Origin: Leptospira congkakensis
Lineage (GTDB): Bacteria > Spirochaetota > Leptospiria > Leptospirales > Leptospiraceae
Assembly (NCBI RefSeq): GCF_004770265.1
Contig: NZ_RQGQ01000004.1
Span: forward strand, 620,001-684,000
Length of the DNA: 64,000 bases
Direction: 5' to 3'
Notes under the pieces: generated by a model
What the model was told of the DNA's origin: nothing
Seen by the model: only the letters and a program-made list of their open reading frames with translations
The model's database searches: none
Program-made: the position numbers and the translations under genes
Shown: piece by piece, positions 59,880 to 64,000 of the stretch
Position numbering within the stretch: the first letter of the stretch is position 1
How the letters are laid out: each line of letters begins with the position of its first letter

Positions 59880-61790
59880 TTATTGTAAAGAAGGATTTAG
59901 AAATTTCTCTTTACTCCTTTTGATTTTATCGATGGAAGAAACATATCCAAGTTCCATCAAACGTTCATAGGCAAACCAATCCAAAAGTCCAAAATTGTTC
60001 GTAGGAATTTGTAAGAATAAATCGGAGATTTTTTCTGTTTGTCGGATCCGATCCCGACTCGAAGCCAAAATCGAACGAATGATGATATCTCCAATGGGAG
60101 GAAACTTTGGTCTTAAAATTTCATTGAAGTTGATAAGGTTTGTAATTTGAACCAGAGGATTTGTCATCACCCCTGGATTTGTTTTATCAAAATAAGTGCA
60201 GAGTTCTTTGTCTTGGTCCGGATAAATGTCCCCGAACACATCGACCGAAATGATTTTTCCCGCACCGCGTTCTTTCAGAGTGATCCCAGGAACATTATCC
60301 AAAACCCCTCCATCCACATACACCACTCCATCATCAATGAAGGGAGGAACCACTCCGGGAATGGATGTACTCGCACGAATGGCTTTCCATAAATCTCCTC
60401 TATCGTGAACATGAATTTCCGAATGGGAAAGATCAGTGGAGATGGCATAATAAGGAATCCACAAATCTTCGATTTGAATGGATCCAAAAAATTGACGAAT
60501 GGCCTCAGTGTATTTTTTTCCTGTTGTGAGAGATAAAACAGGAACCGTATATTCGTTTAACAGGTCTTTGGAGATCCAAAATGCTTTTGCTTTTTCTTTA
60601 CTACCAGCGCTTGTTTCTCCCATAGCAATGAGGGCTGCAAAAATAGATCCAGCACTGGTTCCTGAAACCATATCGATAGGAATTTGGTGTTCCTCAATGG
60701 CAGAAAGAACTCCCAAATGAGCAAAACCTTTGGCACCCCCACCACCCAGAGAAAGCCCAATGGATTTTCCAAGGAGTCCCCGACCCAACCGTTCCCAAGT
60801 GTCGAGTCTATCCAAATGCACATGATAATGATGGTTAAACTTTCTTTTGTGTAAATGTCTAATGGTTCCTGGAATCACTACCACTGGGTCAGGTTGGAGG
60901 AGAATTAAAACATGATTGATCTCTTTGAATTGTTTGGGATCTAAAATAGATTCTAAATGGATACAATCTGGATTAGAGTTTGCATCCTTAATGTATAAAA
61001 TGGTATCGGATTGGCGAAGGGCTCTCCTCATCCAAGCGGAAACATCTTTTTTATCTTCTAATAAATAGAAAACATAATCAAACTCCGCCTCCAGTTGGGA
61101 AAAAAAACGAATGATCCATGGTTCGCGGTCTTTTTCCTCTAACGTCTGTAACTCGCTCGTTCGTTCCAGAAAAAATGTTTCATCCACCACACAAAACGAT
61201 CCATACCGCAAAAACACGAGGCCCAATTTATGAATGATTTCATCCAAACTATCTTTGGTTAAGGCCGAAAGAACTGAAAACGTTCGAGAAATAGGAACAA
61301 ATCCTTTGTTTTCTGTTTTGGCATGTGCCAGCCGTTCGGCGATGATTTTGGTAATTTGTAAAAGGCTTTCTGGGTATTTGAGAAGGATGGAAAGAGCAAT
61401 GTCCCTAGGAACACGAATGAGTTCCGAATCGCGGATGGCTTTGACGGTTGCGGAACGTTTTTCCCCAGTGATGAGACTTAGTTCCCCAATGATATCAAGG
61501 CGTTTGAATTCTCCCACATCACGAACAGAACCATCTGACCTGCGTTTTTCATAACGTAGTTTTCCAGCAGCTAGAATGTACAAATCATTTCCATCGGAAT
61601 TTTCCTCAAATAATACTTCCCCACCCACTAAAAATTCCCTAACTGTATTTTCCTTCAGTTCACGAAGGACCGTATGCGGTAAATTTTTAAAGAGATCTGC
61701 CAGAGTTAGATACTGAGCCAGATGAGGATGTTTTGAGATCCGAATTCGTTTCACCACAAAGGTTTTACTAAATTTTTTTAAAAAACTCAA
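59880..61790 (-). CDS. patatin-like phospholipase with cyclic-nucleotide-binding domain (NTE type)
   Basis: 636 residues. A cyclic-nucleotide-binding domain covers about 28-150 (FLVGGEVLFEENSDGNDLYI, DIIGELSLITGEKRSATVKA). A middle region (about 160-330) resembles a P-loop-less Rossmann domain found in NTE homologues. The patatin domain (about 345-540) has GLSLGGGGAKGFAHLGVLSA, GTSAGS and YVDGGVLDNVPG. The layout matches neuropathy-target-esterase-like lysophospholipases. Cyclic-nucleotide control would fit the CHASE2 cyclase encoded 6 kb away (speculative). Confidence 0.9.
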   Translation of the reverse strand: MSFLKKFSKTFVVKRIRISKHPHLAQYLTLADLFKNLPHTVLRELKENTVREFLVGGEVLFEENSDGNDLYILAAGKLRYEKRRSDGSVRDVGEFKRLDIIGELSLITGEKRSATVKAIRDSELIRVPRDIALSILLKYPESLLQITKIIAERLAHAKTENKGFVPISRTFSVLSALTKDSLDEIIHKLGLVFLRYGSFCVVDETFFLERTSELQTLEEKDREPWIIRFFSQLEAEFDYVFYLLEDKKDVSAWMRRALRQSDTILYIKDANSNPDCIHLESILDPKQFKEINHVLILLQPDPVVVIPGTIRHLHKRKFNHHYHVHLDRLDTWERLGRGLLGKSIGLSLGGGGAKGFAHLGVLSAIEEHQIPIDMVSGTSAGSIFAALIAMGETSAGSKEKAKAFWISKDLLNEYTVPVLSLTTGKKYTEAIRQFFGSIQIEDLWIPYYAISTDLSHSEIHVHDRGDLWKAIRASTSIPGVVPPFIDDGVVYVDGGVLDNVPGITLKERGAGKIISVDVFGDIYPDQDKELCTYFDKTNPGVMTNPLVQITNLINFNEILRPKFPPIGDIIIRSILASSRDRIRQTEKISDLFLQIPTNNFGLLDWFAYERLMELGYVSSIDKIKRSKEKFLNPSLQ

Positions 61791-61920
61791 CCTCCTTTTC
61801 TTTTTTTAAGATCAGAGTTTCAAAGTTTCGAATGAACGGATTTACGCATTGTGATCCGAGGATAAAAAGATTGGTGGTCAAACCGGTGGGATTTTAGATT
61901 CTGGAAGTGGAACCAAAGGG

Positions 61921-62520
61921 ATGATTGCAAGTTTACGCGGAAAATTAATTCAACTGGAAATGGACCATCTTGTCCTGGATGTGGCTGGTGTTGGGTATGA
62001 AGTTCATATTCCTTTTCCTTTGCATTTAGAATGCAAAGACAAAATGAAAGAAGAAATCTTTTTACATATCTTTCATTCCATCACCGATCGCGGGGAACGT
62101 CTGTTTGGATTTTCCACAAGGAAAGACCGAGAACTTTTCCAACTCATCAAATCACTTCACGGAATTGGTGAACTCACCGCACTCAAAATTTTATCTTTTT
62201 TTCATGCCGATGATTTGTATAAAATTGCGAAAGAAGATGATCGAAAAACTTTGGAAAAAATTCCAAAAGTCAAAGGCAAAACCTCAGAAAAAATTCTTTT
62301 TGAAATCAAACAAAATTTAAAAAAGTTAGAAACCTTTTTAAATGATGAATCCACAAAAACAGAATCGGAAGATAGGGAAACAGATTTAGCAACCCTTGCA
62401 CTAATTCAACTTGGGTTTGATGAAAAAACTGCTACCAAACAAGTTGCAGATGCAAAAAAACTAAATCCACTTGCTACCGCTTCGGAAATCGTCAAACAAG
62501 TAATCACAGGAACTAGATAA
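61921..62520 (+). CDS. ruvA: Holliday junction branch migration protein RuvA
   Basis: 199 residues. Domain I starts MIASLRGKLIQLEMDHLVLD; domain II has the helix-hairpin-helix pairs FQLIKSLHGIGELTALKILS and LEKIPKVKGKTSEKILFEIK. Domain III (about 150-199) is ATLALIQLGFDEKTATKQVA, the RuvB-binding part. RuvA tetramers hold the Holliday junction while RuvB drives migration. ruvB is not in the window. AAAGGG precedes the ATG closely. It is a single gene between two minus-strand genes. Confidence 0.95.
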   Translation: MIASLRGKLIQLEMDHLVLDVAGVGYEVHIPFPLHLECKDKMKEEIFLHIFHSITDRGERLFGFSTRKDRELFQLIKSLHGIGELTALKILSFFHADDLYKIAKEDDRKTLEKIPKVKGKTSEKILFEIKQNLKKLETFLNDESTKTESEDRETDLATLALIQLGFDEKTATKQVADAKKLNPLATASEIVKQVITGTR

Positions 62521-62521
62521 A

Positions 62522-63154
62522 TTAAAACATACGGAGGAGATACCATTTCCCCTCCGCTTTGACAAAACTAGGATTGATCAAATACCTTTCTAGTTTTGGG
62601 TTTTCTAAAAATCGAAACTTCACTTCCACTTCTTCACTGGAACCTACATAAAAATCAACTGACACTTGTTTTGCTGCTAAAAACACATCGCGGACAGTTA
62701 AATTTCCAGAACTTCCTTTTTTGATATCCAATTTCTCTAAATCAAAATAATAAACCTGGAAATAACCATTGGGATCTTTCAAATCCGCTTTTACTTCCTC
62801 CACCGTCCAGTAACCTTTGGCATCCACATACAAACCTTTCACGGGATGGACAAGGGTCAGGAGATGGACAAACTCACCCAAACAAAGATCCGCTAGTAAA
62901 ATTTTAAGTTCCGATAGAATGACAGTTTGGTCAAATTTAGAAATGGAGGTTCCATAAACCTTTCCTAAGGTCAAGGGGATGGGGCAATGAAATTCTTTGG
63001 AATCTCGGGCCTTCGAGAGAGTTCCTTCCTTAGTTTCCAATTGTGTTGTTACTTTAGAATCCCTCGATCCGGAACCAGGTGTTTGGATTTGGCAATGATA
63101 CGAAAAGCTAAAAACCAGGAGAAAAAAACAAATTTGTTTTAAGTATGATTTCAT
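62522..63154 (-). CDS. lipoprotein of unknown function
   Basis: 210 residues. Signal peptide ICFFLLVFSFSYHC gives lipobox S-Y-H-C. The mature part begins Q-I-Q-T-P-G-S-G-S-R. A domain of about 160 residues with LGEFVHLLTLVHPVKGLYVD and GYWTVEEVKADLKDPNGYF follows; it resembles small periplasmic proteins of unknown role. The start overlaps the stop of the upstream Mrr-like gene by one base, so the two are coupled. CGGAGG/CCTCCG (62532-62556) at its 3' end may be a terminator. Confidence 0.6.
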   Translation of the reverse strand: MKSYLKQICFFLLVFSFSYHCQIQTPGSGSRDSKVTTQLETKEGTLSKARDSKEFHCPIPLTLGKVYGTSISKFDQTVILSELKILLADLCLGEFVHLLTLVHPVKGLYVDAKGYWTVEEVKADLKDPNGYFQVYYFDLEKLDIKKGSSGNLTVRDVFLAAKQVSVDFYVGSSEEVEVKFRFLENPKLERYLINPSFVKAEGKWYLLRMF

Positions 63155-64000
63155 TACATTGTTTTGTTGAGAAGGTCTTCAAACAAATCCCCACTATACA
63201 TCTCAAGAGCGCCGTTACTAGCTGCGATGATTTTTTTACCTGCTTCGGTGACATCAAAGTTTCCAATCACATAACCTTTGGAGGCACCTAACTCTTCCAT
63301 TTGGTTTGTCATTTCGCGTAAGAATACATCAGATACTTTTGCATCCTTCCATTTACGAACTCGGAAGAGTGCTCTTTTATTTACATCTTCCTTGGAAGAA
63401 GCAAGTAAATTCACCCCGTCGGCTTCTGGATTAGACATTTCTTTTGTAACACGATAACCCATACTCATCACCATACGAGTGGCTTGGTTTTTGAAATTAG
63501 TTCCAGGAAGGCTAATAAACTTTTCAAATTTATCAAGACCCAACATATCCAATTTGGATGTTAGTTTTTTTCCCGCATCATCCACCATTCCTTTGATATT
63601 AAATGGTTTGGAAGAACGCATCCCACTCAGTTCAAAGTATCTTGAGTTAGGAAATAAGTTCACTGAAAGTAAATTGAGTTCCCGTGATAGATCATACTCA
63701 TGTGTGAGTGACTCGACAGTCCCTGTCCCTCGTTCCAATCTATATTTTAAATTTGCAAGAGCCACCACATCAGGATCATCCAATCTTTCCGCTTCCGCTT
63801 CGATCAAATATTCAGAAGCATCATCAAGCCTACCCATATACACAGTAATCATTGCAAAGTGGATGCTTGTTTCAATGATTTCACTCGGCCAGGCATTGAG
63901 CCTTGCCATTTCCATACACAACCTTCCATACTTCAAGGCTTCTGGAAAATTTTGCATAAGGATGGCTTCTGTCATTAAAAACTGAAACAAAGTAAAACGA
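63154..64000 (-). CDS. TPR protein with restriction-endonuclease-like (Mrr_cat type) C-terminal domain, start beyond the window
   Basis: About 280 residues are visible and the frame runs off the window edge with no stop. The N-terminal part has tetratricopeptide-like helices (FPEALKYGRLCMEMARLNAW, MGRLDDASEYLIEAEAERLD). Residues about 160-275 resemble an Mrr-type PD-(D/E)xK fold: FEKFISLPGTNFKNQATRMV, GYRVTKEMSNPEADGVNLLA, ALFRVRKWKDAKVSDVFLRE and GYVIGNFDVTEAGKKIIA. The aspartate is there, but the expected E/Q-x-K appears as FRVRK, so catalysis is doubtful. Function is unknown. Confidence 0.6.
   Translation of the reverse strand, partial: RFTLFQFLMTEAILMQNFPEALKYGRLCMEMARLNAWPSEIIETSIHFAMITVYMGRLDDASEYLIEAEAERLDDPDVVALANLKYRLERGTGTVESLTHEYDLSRELNLLSVNLFPNSRYFELSGMRSSKPFNIKGMVDDAGKKLTSKLDMLGLDKFEKFISLPGTNFKNQATRMVMSMGYRVTKEMSNPEADGVNLLASSKEDVNKRALFRVRKWKDAKVSDVFLREMTNQMEELGASKGYVIGNFDVTEAGKKIIAASNGALEMYSGDLFEDLLNKTM

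Overview
The window reads as chromosomal DNA of a Leptospira-like spirochete, most likely a free-living lineage (inference). The DNA is AT-rich. It has a flagellar rod/ring operon, many small lipoproteins with the loose spirochetal lipobox, MHYT/PAS/HD-GYP and CHASE2-cyclase signalling proteins, and the conserved block rimP-nusA-infB-rbfA-truB-rpsO-pnp followed by an M16 peptidase and dut. No rRNA, CRISPR array, insertion sequence or phage module was recognised.

Layout. 1-11 kb: end of a class II aldolase and a degenerate paralogue; an AraC/GyrI regulator with a free-standing GyrI-like protein; an overlapping pair of an MHYT hybrid histidine kinase and an HD-GYP response regulator; two short-chain dehydrogenases, one divergent from an HxlR regulator with a visible operator; and a remnant of an alcohol dehydrogenase. 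11-21.8 kb: flagellar genes on the minus strand (flgF-like; flgG-flgA-flgH-flgI-flgJ), interrupted by a plus-strand coupled operon (RRM protein, ATP-grasp enzyme, two methyltransferases, and a YihY-type membrane protein carrying a large inserted beta-propeller). 21.8-32.2 kb: one long minus-strand translation/RNA-metabolism operon running from rimP down to dut and on into flgG. 32.2-37 kb: lipoprotein, NAD(P)HX repair enzyme, MarR regulator with a perfect palindromic operator, and a DUF1398 protein.

37-49 kb is the accessory region. It holds cysteine-rich small secreted proteins, one of them frameshifted with a symmetric twin CX3C pattern. It also holds a split, two-gene PPK2 pair and a tRNA-Arg whose 3' end is followed by two 209/210-bp tandem units containing a palindromic structured core. 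Next comes an array of ten intact and at least three decayed tiny three-cysteine lipoproteins in four subfamilies, duplicated as blocks. A cloverleaf-like palindromic repeat occurs four times across the window, twice beside this array.

49-64 kb returns to ordinary chromosome: a PAS protein, PhzF, a CHASE2 adenylate cyclase overlapping an M48 protease, a lipoprotein plus FadL-like porin, two patatins around an NlpC/P60 protein, ruvA, a lipoprotein, and a truncated TPR/Mrr-like protein at the edge.

Many starts were moved from the longest reading frame to an internal ATG with a ribosome-binding site or a signal peptide; each case is stated. Function calls rest on motif recognition only; no database search was possible.
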